DNA of 64,000 bases from Acetobacter orleanensis (GTDB lineage Bacteria > Pseudomonadota > Alphaproteobacteria > Acetobacterales > Acetobacteraceae): contig NZ_LHZV01000063.1 of assembly GCF_001581005.1 (NCBI RefSeq), positions 1 through 64,000 on the forward strand, in the 5' to 3' direction. Within the stretch, counting starts at the first letter, position 1. Every line of letters begins with the position of its first letter. A program made the position numbers and the translations under genes. This document shows, piece by piece, positions 27,605 through 36,007 of the stretch. The notes under the pieces are model-generated. The model made no database searches. It was not told the origin of the DNA and saw only the letters and a program-made list of their open reading frames with translations.

Positions 27605-28189
27605 GCCTTTATTTCCGGCATGAGGATACGCAACACCCAGAATCCGGTGGCGCATATCCGCGCGCCCCAGCCAGTGCGGTAATTCGCGCCGCAGAATGCC
27701 GCCCTCATGTCCGGTGCCAAGGCCTGTCACCACCTCCACGCAACGCAGGCCGCAGCGATAGGCAACATCCATAAATTCCATCAGTCGGCGAAAAGCATCC
27801 TCTGCAACCATACCGTGCAAGTCCAGCCTCTTTTCAACCTTCATTCTCCCATCGGTAAATGTGCGCCAACTATAGGTATCCACACCGGGAGAGCGTCGTC
27901 CGATGTCTTCCACAGGCTGGATAGCGTGCTGTACCCTGACGGGCGGGACGGCAGGCGGGACGAAGAGTGGGCTTGCGACGGTCGTCAGTTGCCGTTTATG
28001 CCGAGGCTGCTTTTTCTGTGCCGCAAGTGCCAGCCGTTTGCCTTTGGCATCCTCTTCGGATGCTTCATCCGTTTCCGATGCATTATTTGATGGCACGTCG
28101 AGACGCGGCACATGCAGCGGCGCGACGTCCCGCATCACCATGGACCACAGCGCCTTTTCGTCTTCCCGGAGATCGCGGCACCTGACCAC
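27569..28189 (-). CDS. Smr domain-containing protein
   Basis: 206 aa from a GTG at 28189 preceded by AAGGG. A farther start at 28237 would lie inside the terminator stem of the gene upstream. The N-terminal segment RCRDLREDEKALWSMVMRDV is the usual start of alphaproteobacterial Smr proteins. A basic linker follows, then the Smr domain with LDLHGMVAEDAFRRL (the LDxHG motif), VEVVTGLGTGHEGGILRREL and a terminal LLRRRKR. Smr domains are nucleic-acid nicking or binding modules; the role here is unknown. In Alphaproteobacteria smr normally lies near timA and secB, as here. Confidence 0.87.
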   Translation of the reverse strand: MVRCRDLREDEKALWSMVMRDVAPLHVPRLDVPSNNASETDEASEEDAKGKRLALAAQKKQPRHKRQLTTVASPLFVPPAVPPVRVQHAIQPVEDIGRRSPGVDTYSWRTFTDGRMKVEKRLDLHGMVAEDAFRRLMEFMDVAYRCGLRCVEVVTGLGTGHEGGILRRELPHWLGRADMRHRILGVAYPHAGNKGSVRILLRRRKR

Positions 28190-28207
28190 TGAGTGTCCCT
28201 TCCAAAT

Positions 28208-28251
28208 AAAAAAACGGCCCTCTGGCAAGCTTATCACCTGCCGGAGGGCCG
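28208..28251 (-). terminator. Rho-independent terminator of the cytochrome c peroxidase gene
   Basis: Read on the minus strand, CGGCCCTC (complement at 28244-28251) pairs with GAGGGCCG (28215-28222); the stem extends inward by a further four to five pairs, and a run of seven T follows. It sits 54 bp after the peroxidase stop. Confidence 0.88.
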
Positions 28252-28304
28252 CCTTTCAAGGGACCAGCGCATTTATCTGGCTGGACCCTCTCTTTTTCTG
28301 CACT

Positions 28305-29744
28305 TTACTGCGCGTTGGCCGGCTGGCCCATGTCGGCCAGAGAGCGGCCTTCATATTTCCCGGTCAGGGTTTTGAGGAACACAACAATGTCACTCACATC
28401 CTGATCAGAGATCGCGGCATCCGGCGTCTGATATTTCGCCATTTTCCGCACGGCTTCATCCAGCGTCTTCACGCTGCCGTCATGGAAATACGGAGCAGTC
28501 TGGTCAATGTTCCGCAGGGTCGGGACGACAAAGCGGGACATATCCTCATCCTTATGTGTCACGTCATAGCGGCCTTCATCAGCCGCAGTCAGCTTGCCGC
28601 CACGGTCCTTGAAGTAATCGCCTTCCAGACCCATCGCCTCATACGCGCCGCCGCCCACAGCAATCCCGCTATGGCAGCCGGAGCAGCCAATGCTCTTGAA
28701 CTTGTCATAGCCACGTTTGGCCTGCTCACTGATGGCACTGGCATTACCCTTCAGATACTCATCAAACGGGCTGTCCGGTGTCACCAGCGTTTTTTCAAAC
28801 TCGGCAATCGCGGTGGTAATGGTGTTCTGATCCATCGCCGCATCCTGCCCGAAAGCGGAGTGGAACAGCGGCGCGTAATCTGGGTTGGCGGCCAGTTTCT
28901 GCGCAACGACTGACCAGTCATGCGAGCCCATTTCAACCGGGTTCATCACCGGGCCAGCGGCCTGCGCCGCCAGATCAGCCGCACGACCGTTCCAGAACTG
29001 CGCAATCTTGAAATACGCATCATACACTGTCGGCACATTGATGGGGCCTTTCTGGCCGCCAATGCCCGTGGCCGTTACCAGATGGTCCACACCGCCATGG
29101 TTCAGGTCATGGCAGCTTGCGCAACTCTGCGTGCCGTCACCAGACAGGGTTTTGTCAAAGAACAGCTTGCGGCCCAGCGCGACCTTGGCGGCATCCACCG
29201 GCACACTGGCAGGCACAGGGCGTACTGGCTCACCCGTAAACTGGGATGCAGCCCCCGTGTCGCCGTAATATTTGCGGCGGGTATCTTCCACCCATTTCAG
29301 CAGGGCCTGACGTTCCCCATCAGACAGGTGCGCATGCCAGTGCATGAGCAGATAGAGGGTGGGCGGCATACGGTTTTGCGTAATCACTTCCTCAATGCGA
29401 GAAAGCTGCTCTTCCGTTGGCGCTGTACCGTTCTTGAATGCTTCCAGAACCGGCTCAATACGGAAATGGCGCAGACCTTCATGCAGGTCCTTTTCCATTA
29501 ACTGGTTAGCCAGCGGCAGCTTGAAGTAAAAAGGCAGATCTCGGCCTGTGGCGTGACAGTAATCACAGCGGGATTCCCGCAAAGCATTAAAAGCGGCAAG
29601 AGCCACCGGATCTTTGAGCGTAGGAGAAGCCGCAGGTAATTCGGGGGCCGTCACATGGTCAAAATGGGTGAGGAAGGCAATTGTTCCGCCATAAGCCAGA
29701 ACACCCACTCCTACTAACGAGGCAATTAATCTGCGCAACACCAC
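28305..29744 (-). CDS. Tri-haem cytochrome c peroxidase (YhjA/Ccp-like)
   Basis: 479 aa. Residues 4-26 form an uncleaved membrane anchor. Three haem c motifs are seen: CDYCH at 60-64, CASCH at 208-212 and CSGCH at 354-358. The last two belong to the classical di-haem peroxidase; the extra N-terminal haem with an anchor is the arrangement of E. coli YhjA, a quinol peroxidase. It would reduce periplasmic H2O2 with electrons from the quinol pool or a cytochrome. An FNR-type box lies 58-73 bp upstream of the start and a terminator follows the gene, so it is probably a single-gene unit. Confidence 0.9.
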   Translation of the reverse strand: MVLRRLIASLVGVGVLAYGGTIAFLTHFDHVTAPELPAASPTLKDPVALAAFNALRESRCDYCHATGRDLPFYFKLPLANQLMEKDLHEGLRHFRIEPVLEAFKNGTAPTEEQLSRIEEVITQNRMPPTLYLLMHWHAHLSDGERQALLKWVEDTRRKYYGDTGAASQFTGEPVRPVPASVPVDAAKVALGRKLFFDKTLSGDGTQSCASCHDLNHGGVDHLVTATGIGGQKGPINVPTVYDAYFKIAQFWNGRAADLAAQAAGPVMNPVEMGSHDWSVVAQKLAANPDYAPLFHSAFGQDAAMDQNTITTAIAEFEKTLVTPDSPFDEYLKGNASAISEQAKRGYDKFKSIGCSGCHSGIAVGGGAYEAMGLEGDYFKDRGGKLTAADEGRYDVTHKDEDMSRFVVPTLRNIDQTAPYFHDGSVKTLDEAVRKMAKYQTPDAAISDQDVSDIVVFLKTLTGKYEGRSLADMGQPANAQ

Positions 29745-29801
29745 AACTCCTGAGTTTTTAGAAACACTGCATAGCTTTTATTCGCTGTTGTCAGGGTTGT
29801 G

Positions 29802-29817
29802 TTTGATACATATCAAA
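29802..29817 (-). promoter_or_regulatory. FNR/CRP-type binding site upstream of the peroxidase gene
   Basis: TTTGAT and ATCAAA are separated by four bases, giving an exact TTGAT-N4-ATCAA, the consensus for FNR-class regulators. It lies 58 bp before the peroxidase ATG, a position suited to activation. Confidence 0.7.
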
Positions 29818-29863
29818 ATGTCAAAACGATTATTTTCATAAAAATCATTTAAACAGTCGATGA

Positions 29864-30709
29864 TCACGCTTTTGCAGCGTCAAGATCATCCCGCAGGCGC
29901 TGCCGCGCTATAGCGACGTATTCGGCGTCAATTTCAATCCCCACCCCGTAACAGCCGAGGCGCTGCGCGGCTAACAGCGTGGTGCCCGTGCCCATAAACG
30001 GGTCCAGAACCTGTGCCTCGTCCTGCCCGTGCAACAGCAGGCATTGCTCCGGCAAGGCCACCGGAAAGGTGCCGGGATGGTCGAATTTCTGCTTCCGGTC
30101 CCGCACCGTTTCATAGGGAATAAACCATGCATCGCCCCGGCATCGCCGGTCCTGCACATGGCCGCGGCGCGCGATGTTGGATTTATCCTTATACGGCACA
30201 CCCGCACTCAGCCGGTCCAGCGTCACATCTCCATTCAAGGTGAAGTGGAACAGATGCTCATGCCCACGGTGCAGGAAACGCTGGCTGTTCATGGGTTTGA
30301 AATGGCCGAAGCTATCCTCGCCCACGGAAATGGATTTCACCCACGAGATATGATTTTGCAGCGCAAACAGGTTCCGCAGCCGGACGGCGAGTTCAAACGG
30401 TAGCCACGGTTGAGCGGAGGAGCCTGAAATATTCAGGAAGAAGGAACCATCAGGCCGCAGCACCCGGCGCAAGCCGTGCGCAACCTCAAGCATCCAGTCC
30501 AGATACTCGTCCTCTTCCTTCCTATCCGGATAACTCCGGTAGGACAGGCCGATATTATAGGGCGGTGATGTGATGATAACATCGACGGACTCCGCCTCCA
30601 TGCGCCGCAGCGCACGCAGGCAGTCCCCCCGGATAATCTGTTGCTGGCCAACCTTATACCGCTGCGCGCGTGCAGGGGATGCTGGTTTAGCCCTCTCCCG
30701 TGCTGTCAC
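29864..30709 (-). CDS. Orphan DNA methyltransferase, beta-class (N4-C or N6-A)
   Basis: 281 aa. The catalytic TSPPYNIGLSY lies near residue 50 and the SAM-binding DPFMGTGTTLLAAQRL near the C-terminus, so motif IV precedes motif I: the beta-class order. SPPY occurs in N4-cytosine and some N6-adenine enzymes; the cell-cycle enzyme CcrM has DPPY, so this is not an obvious CcrM. No restriction endonuclease is nearby. Its start overlaps the stop of timA by 4 bp, so it is co-expressed with a membrane-biogenesis gene. Target sequence unknown. Confidence 0.9.
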   Translation of the reverse strand: MTARERAKPASPARAQRYKVGQQQIIRGDCLRALRRMEAESVDVIITSPPYNIGLSYRSYPDRKEEDEYLDWMLEVAHGLRRVLRPDGSFFLNISGSSAQPWLPFELAVRLRNLFALQNHISWVKSISVGEDSFGHFKPMNSQRFLHRGHEHLFHFTLNGDVTLDRLSAGVPYKDKSNIARRGHVQDRRCRGDAWFIPYETVRDRKQKFDHPGTFPVALPEQCLLLHGQDEAQVLDPFMGTGTTLLAAQRLGCYGVGIEIDAEYVAIARQRLRDDLDAAKA

Positions 30710-31383
30710 GCACTCCGCGCCGAAGCGAGACGCCAGACACTGCCGTTAACACCCAGAAGGCGTTCAAACGTCCATAGGTCAGAAAATTCGGTCACGGCAT
30801 CCGTCCCGGTCACAGGCTGGCCCTGCGCGTCTGTCAGCAGGCTAATCTGGTCAGAAACAATACGCACATCAATGGAAGCCCCTGTGCCGACATCCAGCCG
30901 GACCAGACGCACATCCTCAATGGCGAGAGAGCGAATCGCCTTAATCTCGCTTCGCTGCTTTTCTCCCGCAGCGTCGCGCGCCGCCATGGCGGCCTCAAAA
31001 GACTCACACACAGCCGGGGTCAGCCGGGTTTTCAGTGTTGCGTGGTCCCCTTCCGCAAAAGCTTTGACCACCTGCGGAAAGGCTGTCTGCACACCGGAAA
31101 GAAACTGCTGGGGAGTAAACGTATTATCCAGCCCCCGCACATCCTGCAAAAGCTGCCCGACGCGCGTGCCTTGTGCTGGAATATCATACGCGGCGGGCTC
31201 AATCTGTTCAGCCTTGCCGTCTATCACCTTTCCAGCCGCCTGTGGGCGCGGCGGCACGGGCATGGGGCTCGGCTGAAAGCCAACCCGCTTGCCCAGCACG
31301 CTGCGCAGCCGCAGAGCCAGAAATGCCGCTACAAGAGCGAAAAGAATCAGATCGACCGGAAAATGGCCGAAAGAAAAATCCAT
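30706..31383 (-). CDS. timA: Tim44-like domain protein (TimA)
   Basis: 225 aa. MDFSFGHFPVDLILFALVAA is an N-terminal membrane anchor followed by a short basic, Pro-rich linker. The Tim44/MRPL45-like domain then covers roughly residues 75-220 (FLSGVQTAFPQVVKAFAEGD, CESFEAAMAARDAAGEK, VTEFSDLWTFERLLG). The bacterial homologues are inner-membrane proteins of uncertain function, related to mitochondrial import motor parts. Position near secB, as in other Alphaproteobacteria, supports the call. Confidence 0.88.
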   Translation of the reverse strand: MDFSFGHFPVDLILFALVAAFLALRLRSVLGKRVGFQPSPMPVPPRPQAAGKVIDGKAEQIEPAAYDIPAQGTRVGQLLQDVRGLDNTFTPQQFLSGVQTAFPQVVKAFAEGDHATLKTRLTPAVCESFEAAMAARDAAGEKQRSEIKAIRSLAIEDVRLVRLDVGTGASIDVRIVSDQISLLTDAQGQPVTGTDAVTEFSDLWTFERLLGVNGSVWRLASARSA

Positions 31384-31560
31384 CTGTCACACGTCCATGT
31401 TCGACCAGCCCGGACTTCAGGCACGGCCTTATCGTTCAGGAGACCGTCTTTCTCTAACATAGAGAAGCCCCCCGCCCGATACAATGCATAGCCACAGCGC
31501 ATCGCCACAACTGCTCTTCCTCTTGCGGAAATCTGGCGGCTGCCTCTAACTGTTAAAATC

Positions 31561-32079
31561 ATGATTATCCTGCGGCACTGCGAAAGCGAATTCAACCGGC
31601 TGTATACCGCCACAGGGCGTGACCCCGGCTTATCTGACCCCCCTCTTTCCCCGCAGGGCCGCGTGCATGCGCAGCGTCTTGTGCAGGATCTGGCGGGAGC
31701 GGGTATTACCCGCATTCTCGCCTCTCCCTTCACCCGTGCGCTGGAGACCGCAACCCCCATTGCCCGCGCGCTGAACATCACGCCGGAAATCACGCCGCTT
31801 GTGCGCGAGCGGCATATCTATTCATGCGATGAAGGCTCAACAGCCTCCACACTCTGTGAAAACTGGCCACATCTGAATTTTGATGCGCTGGACGATATCT
31901 GGTGGTCTCCGCCCCCGGAGAGTGATGCCGTCATGCAGGACCGCGTGCAGCGTTTCCGCCAGTTTATGGCGCAGCAGCCTGATGCTGGCACAACGCTTGT
32001 TGTCTCGCACTGGTGGTTTCTGCTGGGGCTGTGTGGTGACAGTCTGGAAAATGGGGACTGGCAACATCTGCATCTGTGA
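31561..32079 (+). CDS. Histidine phosphatase (phosphoglycerate mutase-like) family protein
   Basis: 172 aa. LRHCESEFNRLYTATGRDP is the phosphohistidine motif, with Cys in the RHG glycine place. LSPQGRVHAQRL, ASPFTRALETATPI and the second histidine in LVVSHWWFLLG complete the active site. The substrate is not predictable; the length is at the short end of the family. It is divergent from timA and lies 139 bp before secB. Confidence 0.85.
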   Translation: MIILRHCESEFNRLYTATGRDPGLSDPPLSPQGRVHAQRLVQDLAGAGITRILASPFTRALETATPIARALNITPEITPLVRERHIYSCDEGSTASTLCENWPHLNFDALDDIWWSPPPESDAVMQDRVQRFRQFMAQQPDAGTTLVVSHWWFLLGLCGDSLENGDWQHLHL

Positions 32080-32218
32080 TGTCAGCAGGTCCGATTTTGT
32101 GCGATCCCTTGAAAAAGCTTTTAATTTTTTCTGTCTTAATCTGATGGTTGGCGAAGCCGGAACACCATGCTACCGCTAAAAGCCTCAGTGTGACCTGATC
32201 AAGAAAGCTTATTTTTCC

Positions 32219-32716
32219 ATGTCTGACTCTGAACAGTCTGCCCCGCCTGCCCTTCCGCTGGCCGTTAACCTGCAATACACGCGGGATCTGTCCTTTGAAG
32301 TTCCCGGTGGCGCAGAAATTTTTGCCACACTGCGCTCCCAGCCGAATATTGCCGTGAACATTGATGTTCAGGCCTCCAAACTTCAGGACGACCAGTCTGT
32401 TTATGAAGTGACACTGGCTATCAAGACCGAAGCCAAGGAAGCACCGGAAACCGACGGTGGCGCTCCGGGCCGTACGGTCTTTATTGCCGAGCTGGCCTAT
32501 GCTGCCGTTGTCACCCTGACCAACCCGCCGCAGGAGCTGATCGAGCCGATGCTGCTGGTTGAAGTGCCACGCCTTATCTTCCCCTACGCCCGCAACATCA
32601 TCAGCGATGTAACGCGTGACGGCGGCTTCCCGCCGATCGTGCTCCAGCCGATCGACTTTGTGGCGCTGTGGCAGGCCAAACGTGCGGAATTCCCGCAGAC
32701 CGCTGGTAATGCCTGA
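32219..32716 (+). CDS. secB: Protein-export chaperone SecB
   Basis: 165 aa. Tetrameric cytosolic chaperone that keeps preproteins unfolded and hands them to SecA. LAVNLQYTRDLSFEVPGGAE matches the first strand, EVTLAIKTEAKEAPE the second, and IFPYARNIISDVTRDGGFPP, with PLxLQPIDF-like VLQPIDFVALWQ, the C-terminal half. A strong terminator follows the gene. Confidence 0.96.
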   Translation: MSDSEQSAPPALPLAVNLQYTRDLSFEVPGGAEIFATLRSQPNIAVNIDVQASKLQDDQSVYEVTLAIKTEAKEAPETDGGAPGRTVFIAELAYAAVVTLTNPPQELIEPMLLVEVPRLIFPYARNIISDVTRDGGFPPIVLQPIDFVALWQAKRAEFPQTAGNA

Positions 32717-32787
32717 AACTGTGGGCCTGCAAACTGAGGGCCTGCGCCGGTAAAACGCTGCGGGCTTCAGTTTGAAACGGTTTTCAG

Positions 32788-32827
32788 AAAACCGGCTTTC
32801 GGGACACCCCGATGGCCGGTTTTTTTG
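32788..32827 (+). terminator. Rho-independent terminator after secB
   Basis: AAAACCGGC (32788 region) pairs with GCCGGTTTT (32815-32823), followed by more T residues. It lies about 70 bp past the secB stop, with hemD converging from the other side. Confidence 0.88.
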
Positions 32828-32910
32828 TGCCTTATCTGAACGATCTGCATCTGATGCTCTGCACGTCTAACGATTTCTGCCGCTATCGCGCGTCAGACAA
32901 GCCTCAAGCC

Positions 32911-33639
32911 TCAGCGCAATAACGGATGCCCAAGAGCGTCCATCATGGCCTGCGCATTAGGATGCCGCGCTACAACGATATGCGTCCACCCGGCCCCGCT
33001 CAGCACATCCGCCGTCTTGCGCGAGATAACAATGGCCGTTGTACGACTCGCCTTCTGCCGAACAGCCTCAGGAAGTGCCGATAGCCAACCAGCAGCACTT
33101 TCCGACGAGAAGAAGAGACAATGGGTAATCCGGCCTGCCTGCAAGGCTGACAATACCTCCTGCGTCACCTGCCTTACCGGGCGGGCCGTATAGGCAACAC
33201 GCCGCATCACCTTGAACCCTGCCTTCCGCAAATGGGCCGCTAACTCCAACCCCTGCCGTGCGCCGGACAGCAGCAGAAGAGGTCCGTCAGCGGGTGTGCA
33301 GGTGCGGACCAACAACGCCGCCAGAGCCTCAGCATCGCCCTGTGCGCTCTGCACACGACCAAACCCGGCAGCGCGAGCGCGGTCTGCCGTGCGGTCACCT
33401 ACAGCGTAAACGGGGCATGTGAGGGGGAGTGCTGCCTGTGCAGCCTGCACCCCCTGTCCGCTTGTCAGCACGCAGGCTGCGAAACGGGGAGGCAAAGCGC
33501 GCAGGTTGGTCGGCGTAATACATAAGGCCGGGGAGGCATAAGCCCGCCATCCAGCCGCAGAAACGGCAGCCAGCGTTTCGGACAGTCCCGGCTCCGGCCG
33601 CGTTACCAGCACGCCGGGAGGTATCCCGGTGGCTGGCAT
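32911..33639 (-). CDS. hemD: Uroporphyrinogen-III synthase
   Basis: 242 aa. Cyclises hydroxymethylbilane to uroporphyrinogen III. Sequence conservation in this family is low; the call rests on GVLVTRPEPGLSETLAAVSA at the N-terminus, FAACVLTSGQGVQAA, PVYAVGDRTADRARAAGF and LFFSSESAAGWLSAL. It starts 9 bp after hemC, whose product it uses. Confidence 0.92.
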   Translation of the reverse strand: MPATGIPPGVLVTRPEPGLSETLAAVSAAGWRAYASPALCITPTNLRALPPRFAACVLTSGQGVQAAQAALPLTCPVYAVGDRTADRARAAGFGRVQSAQGDAEALAALLVRTCTPADGPLLLLSGARQGLELAAHLRKAGFKVMRRVAYTARPVRQVTQEVLSALQAGRITHCLFFSSESAAGWLSALPEAVRQKASRTTAIVISRKTADVLSGAGWTHIVVARHPNAQAMMDALGHPLLR

Positions 33640-33648
33640 CAGGCGGCC

Positions 33649-34722
33649 TTACTTGTCTTCAAAAATATCGGAAGGGCTGTCTGTGCGCAGACTTTCACCC
33701 AGTTCCTTACCCAGCCGCGCCGCATCTTCCGGCGCACCGCTCATGGCGCGTTTGAGCAGGAAGGAGCCATCCTCCCGCGCCACAAGGCCGGTCAGATGCA
33801 GTTTCGGCTCTTCCCCCGCCACAACCGGAATGAGCTGCGCGTAGCCGCCAATTGGCGTGCGGCAGGAGCCATCCAGCTCGGCCAGCAGCGCGCGCTCCGC
33901 CGTGGCCACGGCGCGGGCTTCATAATCTTCAATGGCGGCAAGCAATTCGCGCAGTTCAATATCGTCTTCACGCACCGTCACGCCCACAATGCCCTGCCCG
34001 GCGGCAGGCACCATGATAGTGGGAGAGAGGACGAGAGAAGCCCGCTCCGCCATACCCAGACGCCGCAGGCCAGCCAGCGCCAGCAGTGTCGCGTCACACT
34101 GGCGGGCGGCCAGTTTATCGAGTCGGGTCTGAACATTGCCGCGCAGCAGGCCGAATTTCAGGTCAGGCCGCGCATGCAGCATCTGGGCCTGACGGCGCAC
34201 AGAGGCACACCCCACCAACGCGCCTTCCGGCAGGGCGGAATACGGATCATCCGGGTCAGTCGGGGCAAGGTTGGGGCCGAGGATCAACGCATCCCGTGCA
34301 TCTTCACGCCGCAGGGTGCAGGCCAGCACAAGACCGGGCGGGAGTGTGGTTTCAAGGTCCTTGAGGCTATGGACCGCAAAATCAATGCGCCCGTCAGACA
34401 GAGCCTCGTGAATTTCTTTGGAAAACAGCCCCTTACCGCCAATTTCGGCCAGTCGACGGTTCTGCACCTGATCACCCGTGGTGTTGATCTGATGCTCCTG
34501 GAACGCCCCCATATCCCGCAGCACGGGACAGAAGCGCGTGAGCATGGTCAGAAACGCACGGGTCTGGACCAGTGCAAGGGGCGAACCCCGCGTTCCAACA
34601 CGGAGGGGCAGAAGACGACGGGACGCATGCCCGGAGGTCTTTTTCTGGCGGGCTGCCGCTTCCGCCGCAACTTTCTGCAGCGCGGGCGAAGGGGCGGGCG
34701 AGGAAGGGTAGGCTGAGTCCAT
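33649..34722 (-). CDS. hemC: Hydroxymethylbilane synthase (porphobilinogen deaminase)
   Basis: 357 aa from the ATG complementary to 34720-34722. LRVGTRGSPLALVQTRAFL opens the enzyme, LFSKEIHEALSDGRIDFAVH and HSLKDLETTLPPGLVL form the active site, and LDGSCRTPIGGYAQL holds the dipyrromethane-cofactor cysteine. The first ~40 residues are Ala/Ser/Lys-rich and absent from most family members. The frame remains open upstream of this ATG, but that part overlaps the promoter region of divergent tsaD. It is in an operon with hemD. Confidence 0.95.
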   Translation of the reverse strand: MDSAYPSSPAPSPALQKVAAEAAARQKKTSGHASRRLLPLRVGTRGSPLALVQTRAFLTMLTRFCPVLRDMGAFQEHQINTTGDQVQNRRLAEIGGKGLFSKEIHEALSDGRIDFAVHSLKDLETTLPPGLVLACTLRREDARDALILGPNLAPTDPDDPYSALPEGALVGCASVRRQAQMLHARPDLKFGLLRGNVQTRLDKLAARQCDATLLALAGLRRLGMAERASLVLSPTIMVPAAGQGIVGVTVREDDIELRELLAAIEDYEARAVATAERALLAELDGSCRTPIGGYAQLIPVVAGEEPKLHLTGLVAREDGSFLLKRAMSGAPEDAARLGKELGESLRTDSPSDIFEDK

Positions 34723-34888
34723 AAGAGTGTCTATTACCGGGAATGGAGAGAGGACAAGAAGCCATGATACCTGAAAGGTCTGAAAAACATGCGCCCCAGA
34801 GACGCATGCCACGCGTAGCAGACCGTTTCGCCCCCGGATTACACAAGGAATATCAGCACTTGTTTCCTGCCACAGCCCACGGAGCCAC

Positions 34889-36007
34889 ATGGCAATGACC
34901 CACCAGAAGCTGCCAGAAAACAGCCTTATTGCCGGACCTGTGCTGGCTATCGAATCGTCTTGCGATGAAACCGCCTGCGCCATTCTCTCCGCGGAGGGTG
35001 TGTGCCTCGCTCAAAGGATTGTCTCGCAGGACGGCCATGCGGATTTTGGGGGCGTGGTGCCGGAAATTGCCGCCCGTGCCCATCTGGCCCTGCTGCCCGG
35101 ACTCGTGCAGGCCACGCTGAAGGACGCCGGGCTCACCCCGCAGGAAATCGGCTTTGTGGCCGCCAGCACCGGGCCGGGGCTGATTGGCGGCCTGATTGTG
35201 GGGGCCAGCTTTGCCAAAGGGCTGGCGCTTTCACTCGGCAAGCCGTTTGTTGCCGTCAACCATGTGGAAGCCCATGCGCTGACAGCCCGCCTACCCGGCC
35301 TTGTGCCCGGTGGCGCGGCCTTCCCTTACCTGCTGTTGCTGGTTTCTGGCGGGCACTGCCAATGCATTGCCGTGGAAGGCGTGGGCCACTACCGCAAACT
35401 GGGCGGCACGATTGATGATGCGGCAGGAGAAGCGTTTGATAAGGTCGCCAAAATGCTTGGCCTCGGCTGGCCCGGTGGCCCGGCACTGGAAAAACTGGCG
35501 CAGTCCGGCAACTCGCAGGCCATTCCCCTGCCCCGCCCGTTGATGGGCCGCCCGGGGTGTGACTTCTCCTTCTCCGGCCTGAAAACCGCGCTTTCCCAAA
35601 AGCTGGCCCCGTATGGGCTGGAGCCCCTGCCGCACCAGTTTGCCGCAGACCTCGCTGCTTCCTTCCAGCAGGCTGTGGCCGATGTGGTGGCGGACCGTGT
35701 GAGTAATGCCCTGAAAATGATGCCAGAAGCCGGATTACTGGTCGCCGCAGGCGGTGTAGCGGCCAACAGCGTGCTCCGCGCCCGGCTGGAAGAGGTTGCC
35801 GCCAGCGCGGGACTGCGGTTTGCCGCCCCGCCTCTGCGCCTATGCACGGATAACGCCGTCATGGTCGGCTGGGCTGCTCTGGAAACCTGTCATGAAGCCG
35901 CCGAACGCGGCCTGCCCCAACCGGATGACGCCACTGTCCGCCCCCGCCCCCGCTGGCCACTGGAAGACATGGCCGCCCGCTTCGCCCCGCAAGAGAGTAT
36001 TGTATGA
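34889..36007 (+). CDS. tsaD: tRNA threonylcarbamoyladenosine biosynthesis protein TsaD
   Basis: 372 aa. Transfers the threonylcarbamoyl group to A37 of ANN-decoding tRNAs together with TsaB and TsaE. VLAIESSCDETACAILS is the ASKHA ATP-site start, NHVEAHALTARL gives the two metal-binding histidines, LLLVSGGHCQCIAVEGVG and YRKLGGTIDDAAGEAFDKV follow, and CTDNAVMVGWAALE closes the domain. It is divergent from hemC, a conserved arrangement, and its stop overlaps rlmJ by 4 bp. Confidence 0.96.
   Translation: MAMTHQKLPENSLIAGPVLAIESSCDETACAILSAEGVCLAQRIVSQDGHADFGGVVPEIAARAHLALLPGLVQATLKDAGLTPQEIGFVAASTGPGLIGGLIVGASFAKGLALSLGKPFVAVNHVEAHALTARLPGLVPGGAAFPYLLLLVSGGHCQCIAVEGVGHYRKLGGTIDDAAGEAFDKVAKMLGLGWPGGPALEKLAQSGNSQAIPLPRPLMGRPGCDFSFSGLKTALSQKLAPYGLEPLPHQFAADLAASFQQAVADVVADRVSNALKMMPEAGLLVAAGGVAANSVLRARLEEVAASAGLRFAAPPLRLCTDNAVMVGWAALETCHEAAERGLPQPDDATVRPRPRWPLEDMAARFAPQESIV

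Noticed and set aside
27903-28913. A 336-codon plus-strand open frame across the Smr and peroxidase genes
   Set aside because: It crosses a clear minus-strand terminator and two well-supported genes.
29864-30709. The cell-cycle methyltransferase CcrM
   Set aside because: The catalytic motif is TSPPY rather than DPPY, and the C-terminal extension of CcrM is absent (281 aa against about 360).
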